Positions 8,316 to 18,651 of a stretch of DNA of 64,000 nt are shown here, one piece after another. The translations under genes and the position numbers were made by a program. Under the pieces are notes generated by a model, which worked only from the letters and a program-made list of their open reading frames with translations, ran no database searches and had not been told where the DNA came from. The DNA lies in assembly GCF_013394855.1 (NCBI RefSeq), contig NZ_JABMLK010000001.1:682001-746000 (forward strand), given 5' to 3'. Position 1 is the first letter of the stretch. Each line of letters begins with the position of its first letter. The DNA comes from Limnobaculum xujianqingii (GTDB lineage Bacteria > Pseudomonadota > Gammaproteobacteria > Enterobacterales > Enterobacteriaceae).

Positions 8316-8837
8316 TCATTCAGATGATGCACGTTGATTTGAAGGCCGGGATTCAAACCATTGTATAATTTGCTGATTAAATTCAGCCGGTGCTTTTTTA
8401 TTAGTAGACGCAGAGAGCGTTGCCAGCGTGTGCTGGGAGAAAACCTGCCGCATGGCCTGTTCTGCTTCTAACATAATACGATGAATTGAACATACACCTT
8501 CAGTTGCCCACTGAGGCGCTTGCCGATCAAATACCGCACAGCGCTCACGTATCTCTTTGCACTCAAATAACCCCTTATTACCATCAACGGCTTCAACCAC
8601 ATCCTTAACCGAGATAGATTCAGGTGAACGAGCCAGATGAAAGCCACCTCTGGCTCCTTCCGTTGAATTCACAATGCCGGACTTTTTTAGTTTAGTAAAA
8701 ATCTTGGCTAAAAAGTCGACAGGAACTCCCTGCAATTCAGCGAGATCGCGCACGTTTGCTTCTTTGATTCCGTCACGCTGGCTAATATACAACAAACAAT
8801 GCAGTGCATACTCAACCCCCGAACTGACAAACGCCAT
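8316..8837 (-). CDS. Rrf2-family transcriptional regulator
   Basis: 173 residues. N-terminal winged-helix DNA-binding domain (SSGVEYALHCLLYISQRDG, ADLAELQGVPVDFLAKIFTKL, GARGGFHLARSPESISVKDVVEAVDG) typical of Rrf2 proteins. Three cysteines (Cys93, Cys100, Cys116, in FECKEIRERC and GVCSIH) occupy the region where IscR, NsrR and RsrR bind an Fe-S cluster. So it is likely a redox, nitric-oxide or iron sensor. GGGGGAG ribosome site at the start. It lies 71 bp downstream of the azoreductase gene on the same strand, which is a plausible target. Confidence 0.85.
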   Translation of the reverse strand: MAFVSSGVEYALHCLLYISQRDGIKEANVRDLAELQGVPVDFLAKIFTKLKKSGIVNSTEGARGGFHLARSPESISVKDVVEAVDGNKGLFECKEIRERCAVFDRQAPQWATEGVCSIHRIMLEAEQAMRQVFSQHTLATLSASTNKKAPAEFNQQIIQWFESRPSNQRASSE

Positions 8838-8908
8838 GACTCCCCCTGAATAATTAAACCTGTTATTGCTGCGCTAAAGTCTACCGCAGAACGCTTTTGG
8901 TGTCCTGC

Positions 8909-9577
8909 TTATACCGCCATTTCTGGCTGGTTGCACTTAGCCATACTGGTTGCCCACTCTGTGGCCAGTTGGTCCAGGTCATTATGGGCGCGAACTAATG
9001 CGGCTTCACGAGCCTCGGCAACGGTAAATTGCAGTGGTTGAGCATCAACAAACTGCGGAGCTTCTACACCAATAAAGGCAAAAGCCGCTTTAAGTACCGG
9101 AGTCATGGCATCCATATGACTATAAGGTGAACCCTGACGTAAATCAGCACCGCGAGTAGTAATGAACAGCACTTTCTTATCACCCAGTTTACCAACGGTA
9201 GAACCATCCGCCAGTAAATCGTAAGTCACGTTAGTACGGGTAATAGCATCAATAAATGTCTTAAATGTTGATGGAATGGTCCAGTTGTACATTGGCATTG
9301 CACATACCAGTACATCAGCATCCATTACTCTCTGACACATGGCGTCAGATGAAGCCAATACCTCATGCATTCTCTCTGTCCGCTCCTCTTTAGGCGTATA
9401 GGTTGCCTGCACAAACTCTGCGGAAACGTGAGGCTGAACATCCTCGGTTACATCGAGATAATCAATGTCGAACTCAACACCATTACTTTTCAGTTGCTGA
9501 AGAAAATAACGTCCCAGTGCACGTGAGTTAGACCACTGGTGGAATTTTGAGCTCGCATCAATATGTAATATTTTCAT
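8909..9577 (-). CDS. FMN-dependent NADH-azoreductase-like flavodoxin-fold protein
   Basis: 222 residues, somewhat longer than E. coli AzoR (201). Starts MKILHIDASSKFHQWSNSRA, the FMN phosphate-binding loop; then VLVCAMPMYNWTIPSTFKTFIDAI, the isoalloxazine-binding MYN motif; and LFITTRGADLRQGSP. Such enzymes reduce quinones and azo compounds by two-electron transfer. It is divergent from arsR and has an 11-bp perfect inverted repeat 40 bp upstream of its start. The neighbouring Rrf2 gene suggests redox-responsive control, which is inference. Confidence 0.8.
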   Translation of the reverse strand: MKILHIDASSKFHQWSNSRALGRYFLQQLKSNGVEFDIDYLDVTEDVQPHVSAEFVQATYTPKEERTERMHEVLASSDAMCQRVMDADVLVCAMPMYNWTIPSTFKTFIDAITRTNVTYDLLADGSTVGKLGDKKVLFITTRGADLRQGSPYSHMDAMTPVLKAAFAFIGVEAPQFVDAQPLQFTVAEAREAALVRAHNDLDQLATEWATSMAKCNQPEMAV

Positions 9578-9616
9578 TTGTGTTCCATATGCTTAATTGA
9601 GAATGAATGCTTAAAA

Positions 9617-9645
9617 TTAACTACGACTATTTTTGTCGTAGTTAA
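9617..9645. promoter_or_regulatory. Operator-like palindrome upstream of azoreductase gene
   Basis: TTAACTACGAC (9617-9627) and GTCGTAGTTAA (9635-9645) form a perfect 11-bp inverted repeat with a 7-base A/T spacer, 40 bp upstream of the azoreductase start. A further TACGAC half-site lies at 9665-9670. The position and symmetry suggest a regulator site, possibly for the Rrf2 protein. Confidence 0.6.
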
Positions 9646-9734
9646 GATATTCCTTTTTATGTTTTACGACAAGAGGAATTTTTCTGATTCAGATCCAATG
9701 AAGCGATAAACACCACCATTCAATCATATTCGTT

Positions 9735-9780
9735 AAAACAGATATGTTTTGTTTGACTCTGATATTTATCACCGTATGAT
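9735..9780 (+). promoter_or_regulatory. arsR promoter with ArsR-type operator
   Basis: AAAACA-GATA-TGTTTT (9735-9750) is a short dyad inside a CGTTAAAACAGATATGTTTT stretch that resembles the E. coli chromosomal ars operator as I remember it. It directly precedes a good sigma-70 promoter: TTGACT (9753-9758), 16 bp, TATGAT (9775-9780). This fits autorepression by ArsR relieved by arsenite. Confidence 0.6.
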
Positions 9781-9814
9781 AATCTCTTGGATTTCACCTA
9801 ATCGGGTATTCATT

Positions 9815-10156
9815 ATGGGGCCATTAACACCACTTCAATTGTTCAAAATATTGTCAGATGAGACTCGTCTGACAATCGTATTATTATTGAAAGATTCCCA
9901 TGAGCTTTGCGTTTGTGAGTTATGTGAAATCCTTAAACTACCTCAGCCAAAAATATCCCGACATTTAGCCATGCTCAGAGAAACGGGCATTCTGCTCGAT
10001 CGTCGTGAAGGTAAATGGATTCACTACCGCCTTTCACCCAATATACCGCTGTGGGCTGGTAATATTATTGAGCAAGCCTATAGCAGCGAGCTTAATCAAA
10101 TAAAAGCAGTTCGTTATTCAGTATTAACAGAGAATAAACAGACTCGTTGTCGATAA
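9815..10156 (+). CDS. arsR: Arsenical-responsive repressor ArsR
   Basis: 113 residues from ATG 9815 (MGPLTPLQLFKILSDETRL), the usual ArsR start; a longer in-frame extension upstream overlaps the promoter and was rejected. A winged-helix repressor with the metalloid-binding ELCVCEL motif in the DNA-recognition helix region and KLPQPKISRHLAMLRETGIL as the helix-turn-helix. Arsenite or antimonite binding to the two cysteines releases DNA. First gene of arsR-arsB-arsC. The ribosome site is weak. Confidence 0.93.
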   Translation: MGPLTPLQLFKILSDETRLTIVLLLKDSHELCVCELCEILKLPQPKISRHLAMLRETGILLDRREGKWIHYRLSPNIPLWAGNIIEQAYSSELNQIKAVRYSVLTENKQTRCR

Positions 10157-10228
10157 ATTTTTTATCTATACATATTCGTTTATTCATATATATAAAGTTA
10201 AAGCACCAATAATATTCATGGAGATTTT

Positions 10229-11518
10229 ATGTGGTTGGCACTTAGCATTTTTCTTCTCACAATTACTTTGGTTATCTGGCAGCCAAGAGGATTAGGTATT
10301 GGCTGGAGTGCCACCCTTGGTGCCCTTCTGGCTTTAATGACCGGAGTGGTTCATCTGAACGATATTCCCGTTGTCTGGAACATTGTCTGGAATGCTACCA
10401 CAGCCTTTATCGCAGTGATTATCATCAGTCTGTTGCTGGATGAATCAGGCTTTTTTGAATGGGCGGCATTACATGTTGCCCGTTGGGGAAATGGTAATGG
10501 TAAGAGGCTTTTTACCTATATTGTTTTATTGGGTGCTGCAGTAGCTGCGCTGTTCGCTAACGATGGTGCAGCCTTAATATTAACGCCAATTGTTATTGCA
10601 ATGCTTCTGGCATTAGGATTCAGTCGTGGTGCTACATTAGCATTTGTAATGGCGGCAGGATTTATAGCTGATACCGCCAGTTTGCCTTTGGTGGTATCAA
10701 ATCTGGTTAATATTGTATCAGCCGACTATTTTAATATTAGCTTCAGCAATTATGCTGCCGTTATGGTTCCGGTCAATATCGTGGCTATTCTGGCAACATT
10801 AATCATGCTTCACTGCTTCTTTACCCGATCGATCCCCGCTAGCTACGACATGAAGTTATTAAAGTTACCTGAAGAGGCAATACGGGATCGGAAAACCTTT
10901 AAAGCCGGGTGGCTAATTTTAGCCCTGTTACTGATTGGATTTTTTGGCTTAAATCATTTAGGAATCCCGGTCAGTCTGGTGGCATCGGTCGGTGCTATTA
11001 CTCTTTGGATTATTGCACGACGAAGCCGGATTATTGATACCGGTAAGGTGATCCGTGGCGCACCATGGCAGATAGTTATCTTCTCACTAGGTATGTATTT
11101 GGTGGTTTATTGCTTACGCAATGCAGGGCTTACCTATTACCTTTCTCAAATTTTAGATCTGTTGGCCGAACAGGGATTATGGGCTGCCACACTGGGTACT
11201 GGTTTTCTAACCGCGTTAATGTCAGCAATAATGAATAATATGCCAACAGTGTTGGTTGGCGCCCTTTCAATTGAAGGCAGTTCGGCAACGGGCGTAATAA
11301 AGCAGGCGATGATTTATGCCAATGTTATTGGCTGCGATCTTGGCCCCAAAATTACGCCTATTGGTAGTCTGGCGACGCTGCTCTGGCTGCATGTATTAGC
11401 ACAGAAAAATCTCACCATTACCTGGGGCTATTATTTCCGGGTTGGTATCATTATGACGTTTCCCGTTCTTTTGATAACGTTAATTGCACTGGCAATTCGC
11501 CTCTCATTTTTGGTATAA
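10229..11518 (+). CDS. arsB: Arsenite/antimonite efflux pump ArsB
   Basis: 429 residues, the same length as E. coli ArsB. About 12 hydrophobic spans; characteristic blocks include [69 protein letters not shown] and [15 protein letters not shown] near the end. Exports As(III)/Sb(III) across the inner membrane. CATGGAGATTTTATG start context. Followed at once by arsC, whose ATG lies 4 bp after the arsB stop. Confidence 0.95.
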   Translation: MWLALSIFLLTITLVIWQPRGLGIGWSATLGALLALMTGVVHLNDIPVVWNIVWNATTAFIAVIIISLLLDESGFFEWAALHVARWGNGNGKRLFTYIVLLGAAVAALFANDGAALILTPIVIAMLLALGFSRGATLAFVMAAGFIADTASLPLVVSNLVNIVSADYFNISFSNYAAVMVPVNIVAILATLIMLHCFFTRSIPASYDMKLLKLPEEAIRDRKTFKAGWLILALLLIGFFGLNHLGIPVSLVASVGAITLWIIARRSRIIDTGKVIRGAPWQIVIFSLGMYLVVYCLRNAGLTYYLSQILDLLAEQGLWAATLGTGFLTALMSAIMNNMPTVLVGALSIEGSSATGVIKQAMIYANVIGCDLGPKITPIGSLATLLWLHVLAQKNLTITWGYYFRVGIIMTFPVLLITLIALAIRLSFLV

Positions 11519-11522
11519 AACT

Positions 11523-11951
11523 ATGCGAAAAATTACTATTTATCATAACCCTGCTTGCGGAACCTCGCGTAATACTCTGGCATTAATCCGTAATAGCGGT
11601 GTTGAGCCAACGATTATTTTTTATCTGGAAAATCCCCCCAGCCGCACCGAATTACTTAACATAATTGAAGATCTGCAAATGTCACCCCGAGAGCTGTTGC
11701 GTAAAAATGTCGAACCTTATGAAACATTAAATCTATCGCAAGCGCACTGGAACAATAGCCAGATTATTGATTTTATGCTGCAATACCCCATTCTGATTAA
11801 CCGTCCAATAGTGATTACTGAACTGGGAACTAAACTTTGTCGCCCTTCTGAAGTGGTACTGGAAATATTACCGGATCGCCAATCAGCTGCGTTCACCAAA
11901 GAAGACGGCGAACAGATAATTGATGAACAGGGTAATCGGATTATTAAGTAA
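11523..11951 (+). CDS. arsC: Arsenate reductase, glutaredoxin-dependent
   Basis: 142 residues from ATG 11523 (MRKITIYHNPACGTSRNTL); the frame extends into arsB but this start matches the family. Cys12 in NPACGTSR is the catalytic thiol, and NRPIVITELGTKLCRPSE carries the arginine expected in the active site. Reduces arsenate to arsenite using glutathione and glutaredoxin, so that ArsB can export it. Last gene of the ars operon. Confidence 0.95.
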   Translation: MRKITIYHNPACGTSRNTLALIRNSGVEPTIIFYLENPPSRTELLNIIEDLQMSPRELLRKNVEPYETLNLSQAHWNNSQIIDFMLQYPILINRPIVITELGTKLCRPSEVVLEILPDRQSAAFTKEDGEQIIDEQGNRIIK

Positions 11952-12013
11952 CAATACTCATTAGCAATCTGTCTCTTTCGCTAATCTTTCAGCCTATTGT
12001 GTAAGGGAACGTC

Positions 12014-12823
12014 ATGACCGTAAAATTAATCGCCATCGATCTGGATGACACACTGCTTCAGGATGATAAGACCATTTCTCCCGCTGTAAAACAGGCGGTG
12101 AGTCAGGCGCAATCTCAGTGTGTTCATATTGTTTTAGCTTCAGGACGCCCTTATAGCGGTATGCGGGGATATATAGAAGAGTTAGGGCTGAATAAAGCTG
12201 GCTGTTACTGTATTTCTTATAATGGTGGATTAGTGCAACACGCGAGCAACGGTGAAGTCATTAAGCAAACACTGTTATCCATTGAAGATTATAACCATGT
12301 TAGCGCCCTGTCTCTGCATCTTAATATTCATTTTCATGCTCTAACTTACGATGCTCTTTATACACCAAATCGGGATATCAGCACTTATACTGTACGGGAA
12401 GCCTTCCTCAGTCATGTTCCGTTAATCTACTGCCCAATTGATGAAATGAACCCAGACCTGATGTTCCCCAAAATGATGTTTATTGACCATCCAAAGGTTC
12501 TGGATGCCGCGATAGAAAAAATTCCTGCCAGTTACCATGACAAATACACCCTGGTAAAAAGTTCTCCTTTCTTTCTGGAAGTGCTGCACAAAGATGTCGA
12601 CAAAGGAGCCGCGGTTAAATTCTTATCCCAACAGCTAAATATCCAGCAATCAGAAGTGATGTGTATTGGCGATCACCATAATGATTTACCGATGCTTAAG
12701 TTTGCGGGTATTGGGGTTGCCATGGGAAATGCGTCTGACGAAATTAAGCAACATGCGCAATTTGTCACCCGCACCAACCAGCAAGATGGCGTGGCATTTG
12801 CCATTGAGAAATTTTTAGCCTGA
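12014..12823 (+). CDS. yidA: Sugar-phosphatase YidA-like HAD protein
   Basis: 269 residues against 270 for E. coli YidA, with close sequence agreement throughout. HAD Cof subfamily: motif I IAIDLDDTLL (Asp9 nucleophile, Asp11), motif II LASGRPY, motif III lysine in KGAAVKFL and motif IV IGDHHNDLPML. Cytoplasmic, Mg-dependent, hydrolyses small phosphorylated sugars. AAGGGAACGTC precedes the ATG. The E. coli gene lies elsewhere, so this could be a YidA paralogue. Confidence 0.88.
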   Translation: MTVKLIAIDLDDTLLQDDKTISPAVKQAVSQAQSQCVHIVLASGRPYSGMRGYIEELGLNKAGCYCISYNGGLVQHASNGEVIKQTLLSIEDYNHVSALSLHLNIHFHALTYDALYTPNRDISTYTVREAFLSHVPLIYCPIDEMNPDLMFPKMMFIDHPKVLDAAIEKIPASYHDKYTLVKSSPFFLEVLHKDVDKGAAVKFLSQQLNIQQSEVMCIGDHHNDLPMLKFAGIGVAMGNASDEIKQHAQFVTRTNQQDGVAFAIEKFLA

Positions 12824-12841
12824 CCGCTGGAATATTTATCC

Positions 12842-12868
12842 AGGGGAAATCATGATGCGATTTCCCCT
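12842..12868. terminator. Convergent terminator hairpin
   Basis: AGGGGAAATC (12842-12851) pairs perfectly with GATTTCCCCT (12859-12868) over a 7-base loop, between the convergent YidA-like and Nudix genes. Confidence 0.7.
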
Positions 12869-12875
12869 ACGACAG

Positions 12876-13514
12876 TCAGTCAAATACCGGCTGCCAGTTT
12901 TCGGTGCGACAGGCTTCAAAACATAAAGCAATTTGCTGTACCGTGGTTTTATCTTCTGAGAGTTCAGGCAGTTGTTCCAGACCAAACCAGCCGCTTTCTA
13001 ATGTTTCGCTGTTGGCAACAAAATGGCCGCCAATCACTTCGCACTGAACAAAAACTTTGCAGATACCATAGGCATAAACTGGCGTGTTATGAAGATTGCG
13101 ATCCTGTAGCGCAATTAATCGGGTAGCGATAACATCCAGTCCCGCCTCTTCCTTCACCTCTTTTACCGTATTAGCCCGGATAGACTGATTCACATCCACC
13201 CATCCTCCCGGTAAAGACCAATAACCGCTATTTTCTTTGACCAGTAATATTTTTCCCTGCTCAAATATCGCTGCCCGACAGTCCAGTTTCGGGGTTTGGA
13301 AACCAGTTTCATTACAGAATACATTAGTGACATGGGCCATTGGCAGGCCGCTATACTGGCTGACAATCTCAGCCGACAGCTCACGAATGCGTTCAAAACG
13401 CTCCCGATCGTAAACGTCCTGAGAGTAGTGACATCCCGTCTGACCAATAAACTGCAGCTCAATTGCCCACTTTAACCAGCGTATTTCATCTGATTCAGCT
13501 GGTTTCTGCTTCAA
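12876..13514 (-). CDS. Nudix hydrolase with N-terminal Nudix_N-type domain
   Basis: 212 residues. The first about 70 residues are the helical N-terminal extension (EIRWLKWAIELQFIGQTG, ERFERIRELSAEI) found in a group of ADP-ribose/nucleoside-diphosphate Nudix hydrolases. The Nudix box spans residues 104-126: G104, Gln110 where Glu is usual, Lys118 where Arg is usual, then the metal-binding Glu119, Glu122 and Glu123 intact. So catalysis is likely retained. Substrate not determinable. It lies 16 bp downstream of the HAD-like gene on the same strand, suggesting an operon. Confidence 0.8.
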   Translation of the reverse strand: MKQKPAESDEIRWLKWAIELQFIGQTGCHYSQDVYDRERFERIRELSAEIVSQYSGLPMAHVTNVFCNETGFQTPKLDCRAAIFEQGKILLVKENSGYWSLPGGWVDVNQSIRANTVKEVKEEAGLDVIATRLIALQDRNLHNTPVYAYGICKVFVQCEVIGGHFVANSETLESGWFGLEQLPELSEDKTTVQQIALCFEACRTENWQPVFD

Positions 13515-13530
13515 AATCAGAAAAATATCA

Positions 13531-13872
13531 TTAGGTAAATTGAGATAGTGATGTGGCGTAAATATGCCTGACTGAATGACAGCCCCATAAAGCTAAAGCA
13601 AAATCTATCCCTGCTTCCGACGCCAGCCTGGCACTCTCACCGGATGCGCCAATCCATAAGGTTCCGGATTTATTCTGATCGGTTTGCGGTAAATCACCTG
13701 ATTGAAAATCAAAACGTATAACCTCAGCGTATTGAGATAAAGACCGATCAAACTGAGCATGTTCAGAACAGAGTATATCCACCCTGCAATTTTGCTGTTT
13801 TAACTGCTGTAACAGCAAACCGGCATTATCGGGCAGGCATTCATAATCGAACAAAATATGGCTATAACGCAT
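13531..13872 (-). CDS. Degenerate HAD-like protein
   Basis: 113 residues, short for a HAD phosphatase. Starts MRYSHILFDYECLPDNAGLL, the position of HAD motif I (normally DxDxT), with Asp9 kept but Glu11 in place of the second Asp. A possible motif II lies in VDILCSEH. IGASGESARLASEAGIDFALALWG aligns with motif IV (normally GDxxxD), where the acidic residues are lost. It therefore looks like a non-catalytic HAD relative or a decaying gene. Co-directional with the Nudix gene. Confidence 0.6.
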   Translation of the reverse strand: MRYSHILFDYECLPDNAGLLLQQLKQQNCRVDILCSEHAQFDRSLSQYAEVIRFDFQSGDLPQTDQNKSGTLWIGASGESARLASEAGIDFALALWGCHSVRHIYATSLSQFT

Positions 13873-13952
13873 AGTGACCTGATGAAGGAATCTGAAAGCA
13901 AAGTAGCATTATGTTAGCAGTATGATGGGCATTTTACAGCAGGATAAGGGAA

Positions 13953-13984
13953 GTTATCCGGCACAATGATGGCCACCGGATAAC
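13953..13984 (-). terminator. frm operon terminator
   Basis: GTTATCCGG (13953-13961) and CCGGATAAC (13976-13984) form a 9-bp stem 22 bp beyond the frmB stop on the minus strand. Confidence 0.6.
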
Positions 13985-14005
13985 ATTTTAGTTACAACGT
14001 CACCA

Positions 14006-14854
14006 TTATGCTTGTTGCAAATGTTTCATATGAAACTCAAGGTGTTGTTCAATAAAGCTGGCGATAAAATAGTAGCTGTGGTCATAACCTTGCTGCATAC
14101 GCAGGGTTAACGGATAGTCGATATCAGCAGCAACCTGCGCTAAGCCTTCCGGCTGAAGCTGCTCGCCAAGAAAGCTATCGTTATCCCCTTGATCTACCAG
14201 CATGGGAATGGCTTTTCCCTGATAGTATTTTAACAGTTCACAGGCATCCCATTGTTGCCAGCTCTGGCGATCCTCGCCTAAATAGGTCTGGAATGCATTT
14301 TGTCCCCATGGAACGGCCGTTGGATTAACGATGGGTGAAAACGCCGAAACCGAACAGAAACGTTCCGGATTACGTAACGCCATCACCAAGGCACCATGCC
14401 CCCCCATCGAGTGACCAGAAATGGATTGAGGTCCGTTAAAACCTAACTTATTGCTTAAGAGGTGAGAAAGTTCATCTCGCAAATAGTCATACATTCTGTA
14501 ATGCCCGGCCCAGGGCTGTTGGGTAGCATTGAGATAGAATCCAGCTCCCTGACCTAAGTCCCACTGGCTGACATCTGCCACCGCTTCCCCTCTGGGACTG
14601 GTATCCGGCATGACTATCGCAATCCCCAGTCGGGCAGCAATACGCTGTGCGCCAGCCTTAGTGGTAAAATTTTCATCATTACAGGTTAATCCTGACAGCC
14701 ACCATAACAATGGCGGCGATGGCCAACGGGATGAATCAGGAATAAACAGGCTGAAGGTCATCGCGCAGCTAAGGGTGGATGAATGGTGGCGATAGCGCCG
14801 CTGACAACCATCAAACACCTTATGTTGCTCAATAAGCTCTAATTCATTCTGCAT
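14006..14854 (-). CDS. frmB: S-formylglutathione hydrolase
   Basis: 282 residues, esterase-D/FrmB family. Catalytic serine at residue 149 in [13 protein letters not shown], Asp in [11 protein letters not shown], His in GYDHSYYF; the [10 protein letters not shown] oxyanion-loop motif is present. Hydrolyses S-formylglutathione to formate and glutathione, the second step of glutathione-dependent formaldehyde detoxification in the cytoplasm. AAAGGAGC ribosome site. Follows frmA in the frmR-frmA-frmB order seen in E. coli. Confidence 0.93.
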   Translation of the reverse strand: MQNELELIEQHKVFDGCQRRYRHHSSTLSCAMTFSLFIPDSSRWPSPPLLWWLSGLTCNDENFTTKAGAQRIAARLGIAIVMPDTSPRGEAVADVSQWDLGQGAGFYLNATQQPWAGHYRMYDYLRDELSHLLSNKLGFNGPQSISGHSMGGHGALVMALRNPERFCSVSAFSPIVNPTAVPWGQNAFQTYLGEDRQSWQQWDACELLKYYQGKAIPMLVDQGDNDSFLGEQLQPEGLAQVAADIDYPLTLRMQQGYDHSYYFIASFIEQHLEFHMKHLQQA

Positions 14855-14929
14855 CTAAAAGCTCCTTTGATAATTTTAGCGATACTGAAGCAGAGCGCGG
14901 CAATAAACCTGCGCTCCATCGGGTAATCA

Positions 14930-16047
<1,118 letters not shown>

Positions 16048-16108
16048 AAGGTTTCTCCATCAACATTTATTTAGAACCAGTAACATCAGACTGGTTCGGT
16101 AGAAATAG

Positions 16109-16384
16109 TTACTTCAGATAGGAATGAATAAGACCGGCAAGTTCATCAACCTTAGTGGATTGTAGCTCGCCTGAAGGGAGTATCTCCCGCAGCTCATCAC
16201 GCAGATGGGTCTCTAAAATGTCGTTCATTAAGCCATTGGCCGCCCCGCGAAATGAGGCTATTTGCTGTAACAGCAACTGGCACTCTTTACCGGACTCCAG
16301 CGCTTTTTCTAACGCCTTCACCTGCCCTTTAATTTTACGTACCCGGGTAAGGATTCGTTTTTTATCAGCATCCAACTTTGGCAT
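16109..16384 (-). CDS. frmR: Formaldehyde-sensing repressor FrmR
   Basis: 91 residues, all-helical CsoR/RcnR family (KKRILTRVRKIKGQVKALEKALE, IASFRGAANGLMNDILETHLRDEL). Pro2 and Cys35, the two residues that formaldehyde crosslinks in E. coli FrmR, are both present. It represses frmRAB until formaldehyde modifies it. A perfect palindrome sits just upstream of its start. Despite the broken frmA, this regulator and its operator look intact. Confidence 0.92.
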   Translation of the reverse strand: MPKLDADKKRILTRVRKIKGQVKALEKALESGKECQLLLQQIASFRGAANGLMNDILETHLRDELREILPSGELQSTKVDELAGLIHSYLK

Positions 16385-16397
16385 GGTATCGCCCTCT

Positions 16398-16423
16398 ATA
16401 TAGTATAGGGGGGTATACTATAT
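16398..16423. promoter_or_regulatory. FrmR operator
   Basis: ATATAGTATA (16398-16407), six G residues, then TATACTATAT (16414-16423): a 26-bp perfect inverted repeat with a G-tract centre, the classical CsoR/RcnR/FrmR operator type. It lies 14 bp upstream of frmR. Confidence 0.88.
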
Positions 16424-16490
16424 TAATATAATAAATTGAGCAAACTGCATCGCTAATAACTGAGTGATTAATAAAAGAAATTCTGACAGC

Positions 16491-16518
16491 ATTGTGGCCT
16501 GAAGACTCAGACCACAAT
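16491..16518 (-). terminator. pan operon terminator
   Basis: ATTGTGG(C)CTGA pairs with TCAG(A)CCACAAT, 11 pairs with one mismatch and an AGAC loop, 10 bp after the panD stop on the minus strand. Confidence 0.65.
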
Positions 16519-16527
16519 ACAGAGAGA

Positions 16528-16920
16528 TTAAGCCAGGTCTTCTAAGCGACCGTGCTTTTCATAACGGGAAATTCGAATAACGCCATTGTCATCGTCCACA
16601 AACACCACTTTAGGCTGATGGGTCTTCGCCTCTTCTGGTGTCAGTTGGGCATAACACATGATGATCACTTTATCACCCACCTGCACATGGCGGGCGGCGG
16701 CGCCATTAAGACAAATCAGACCGCTGCCTCTTTTGCCTGAAATAGTATAGGTTTCAAATCGGCTACCGTTATTGATATTCACAATTTGAACCTTTTCATA
16801 CTCCAGAATGCCTGAGGCATCTAACAGATCCTGATCAACAGTAATGCTGCCAATATAGTCCAGTTCAGCCTGAATCACTGTTGCCCGATGGATCTTGCTT
16901 TTTAACATGGTTAATTCCAT
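16528..16920 (-). CDS. panD: Aspartate 1-decarboxylase, Firmicutes-like
   Basis: 130 residues. Pyruvoyl enzyme that makes beta-alanine from aspartate for pantothenate. Self-cleavage site Gly24-Ser25 in [10 protein letters not shown] at the standard position supports the start at 16920. The block [20 protein letters not shown] followed by [18 protein letters not shown] resembles Bacillus/Clostridium PanD much more than the E. coli enzyme as I remember them. Last gene of panG-panB-panC-panD, 13 bp after panC. Confidence 0.93.
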   Translation of the reverse strand: MELTMLKSKIHRATVIQAELDYIGSITVDQDLLDASGILEYEKVQIVNINNGSRFETYTISGKRGSGLICLNGAAARHVQVGDKVIIMCYAQLTPEEAKTHQPKVVFVDDDNGVIRISRYEKHGRLEDLA

Positions 16921-16933
16921 GACTGCCTCTTAT

Positions 16934-17782
16934 TCAAAGATCAAACACAAAGTTATCAATTAAGCGCGTTTTACCAATGTAAACCGCCATGGCACACAGA
17001 ACCGGTGCGTCAATAGTTTCAACCGGCGTCAACTTACTGGCATCAACAATAGAGATATAGTCAATTTTGGCCATCGGTTCCTGCAAAATGCAGTTCTCCA
17101 TTTGGGAGATAATCACCGAACACTGCTTTTCACCCTGCTGCATCAGCTTTCGACCCAACTGAATGGCACGATACAGACAAAGTGCTGCCTGACGCTGTTC
17201 TGCATTTAAATAACTGTTACGTGAACTTTTAGCCAGGCCGTCATGTTCACGGATAATTGGACAACCAACCACCTGAACATCAATATTCAGATCGTTGACC
17301 ATTTGGCGAATTACCGCCAGTTGCTGCGCATCTTTTTGTCCAAAATAGGCGCGATCGGGCTGAACAATGTTGAAAAGCTTGCTCACCACCGTACAGACTC
17401 CACGAAAATGGATTGGACGGCTACGTCCGCACAGCTCTTCGGTCAGGCCTGTCATATCAACAAAACTGCAAAAATTGGCCGAATACATCTCTTCAGCTCG
17501 CGGGTGGAAAATCAAGTCCACGCCAGCCTGTTGGCAAAGCAGACTGTCTTTATCAAGATCTCGCGGATAGCTGGCTAAATCTTCCGTTGGCCCAAACTGC
17601 ATGGGATTAACAAAGATTGAGGTCACTACTCTGTCATTCTCTGCTTTTGCCTGAGTCATCAGACTTTGGTGGCCTTCATGCAGATATCCCATGGTCGGTA
17701 CCAGACCAACCTGTAGTCCGGCCTTTTTCCAGGCCTTAACCGTTTCCCTTACTTGCTGAATGGTTGTGACTATCTGAACCAA
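16934..17782 (-). CDS. panC: Pantothenate synthetase
   Basis: 282 residues, close to E. coli PanC (283). ATP-dependent condensation of pantoate with beta-alanine. Nucleotidyl-transferase motifs: LVPTMGYLHEGHQSLM (HxGH), IFVNPMQFGPTEDL, RPIHFRGVCTVVSKLFNIV, YFGQKDAQQLAVIRQM and the KSSRNSYL signature. The wording of these blocks is clostridial in character. AGGAGAG ribosome site. Between panB (23 bp) and panD (13 bp). Confidence 0.95.
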   Translation of the reverse strand: MVQIVTTIQQVRETVKAWKKAGLQVGLVPTMGYLHEGHQSLMTQAKAENDRVVTSIFVNPMQFGPTEDLASYPRDLDKDSLLCQQAGVDLIFHPRAEEMYSANFCSFVDMTGLTEELCGRSRPIHFRGVCTVVSKLFNIVQPDRAYFGQKDAQQLAVIRQMVNDLNIDVQVVGCPIIREHDGLAKSSRNSYLNAEQRQAALCLYRAIQLGRKLMQQGEKQCSVIISQMENCILQEPMAKIDYISIVDASKLTPVETIDAPVLCAMAVYIGKTRLIDNFVFDL

Positions 17783-17805
17783 AGTGTCTCTCCTGTTGAT
17801 ACCCG

Positions 17806-18651
17806 TTATACGCGGGAAAACTCCAGTTGAAGTTTTTCCATAATTGCATCATCGATACGGAAAATATGCTCTTCTGCCGGGAAACTGCCTGACTTGGTTT
17901 CCCTGATGTAACTTTCAAAACCCGTTTTCATTTGTTCGCCAACGTTATTGAACTGTTTGGCGAATTTCGGTGTAATTCCACCATATAATCCCAACATATC
18001 CTGATAAACCAGTACCTGACCATCACATCCTGCTCCGGCACCAATACCGATGGTAGGTATTGTCAGACATTCTGAAATCAGAACGGCCAACGCGGCGGGG
18101 ACGCACTCCAACACCACCGCAAATGCGCCAGCTTGTTCAACCGCCAGCGCTGAATGGACAATTCGGCGCGCCGCTTCTTCATCGCGCCCTTGCACTTTAA
18201 ATCCACCAAATGCATTAACCGATTGTGGCGTTAATCCTAAATGTCCCATCACGGGAATCGCGGCCTGAGTGATAGCTTTAATCTGTGGACAAACCTCTTC
18301 ACCCCCTTCCAGCTTAACCGCCTGAGCATGGCCTTCTTTTACCAGTCGGCCTGCGTTATACAACGCATCCTGCACGGAAATCTGGTAAGACATAAACGGC
18401 ATATCGGTTACCACTAACGCACGTTTAGCAGCTCTGGCAACGGCTTTACTATGATGAATCATATCTTCCATCGTCACGGCCAGCGTGTCGTCATAGCCCA
18501 GCATAACCATCCCCAGAGAATCACCCACCAATAACGCATTAATTCCCGAATCATCCATCAGTTTAGCGGTTGAAAAGTCATAGGCCGTTAACATGGTGAT
18601 TTTGTCGCGACTGATTTTTTGCTGTTGTAAGGTCACAACGGTGTTTTTCAC
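17806..18651 (-). CDS. panB: Ketopantoate hydroxymethyltransferase
   Basis: 281 residues, longer than E. coli PanB (264). Transfers a hydroxymethyl group from 5,10-methylene-tetrahydrofolate to 2-oxoisovalerate. Motifs: [51 protein letters not shown] and [34 protein letters not shown] is typical of Firmicutes-type PanB. It starts with GTG at 18651, overlapping the panG stop by 4 bases (GTGA), so translation is coupled. Confidence 0.94.
   Translation of the reverse strand: MKNTVVTLQQQKISRDKITMLTAYDFSTAKLMDDSGINALLVGDSLGMVMLGYDDTLAVTMEDMIHHSKAVARAAKRALVVTDMPFMSYQISVQDALYNAGRLVKEGHAQAVKLEGGEEVCPQIKAITQAAIPVMGHLGLTPQSVNAFGGFKVQGRDEEAARRIVHSALAVEQAGAFAVVLECVPAALAVLISECLTIPTIGIGAGAGCDGQVLVYQDMLGLYGGITPKFAKQFNNVGEQMKTGFESYIRETKSGSFPAEEHIFRIDDAIMEKLQLEFSRV

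Noticed and set aside
11484..11522. Upstream extension of arsC into arsB
   Set aside because: The family start MRKITIYHNPACG at 11523 places Cys12 correctly; the extension is arsB sequence out of frame.
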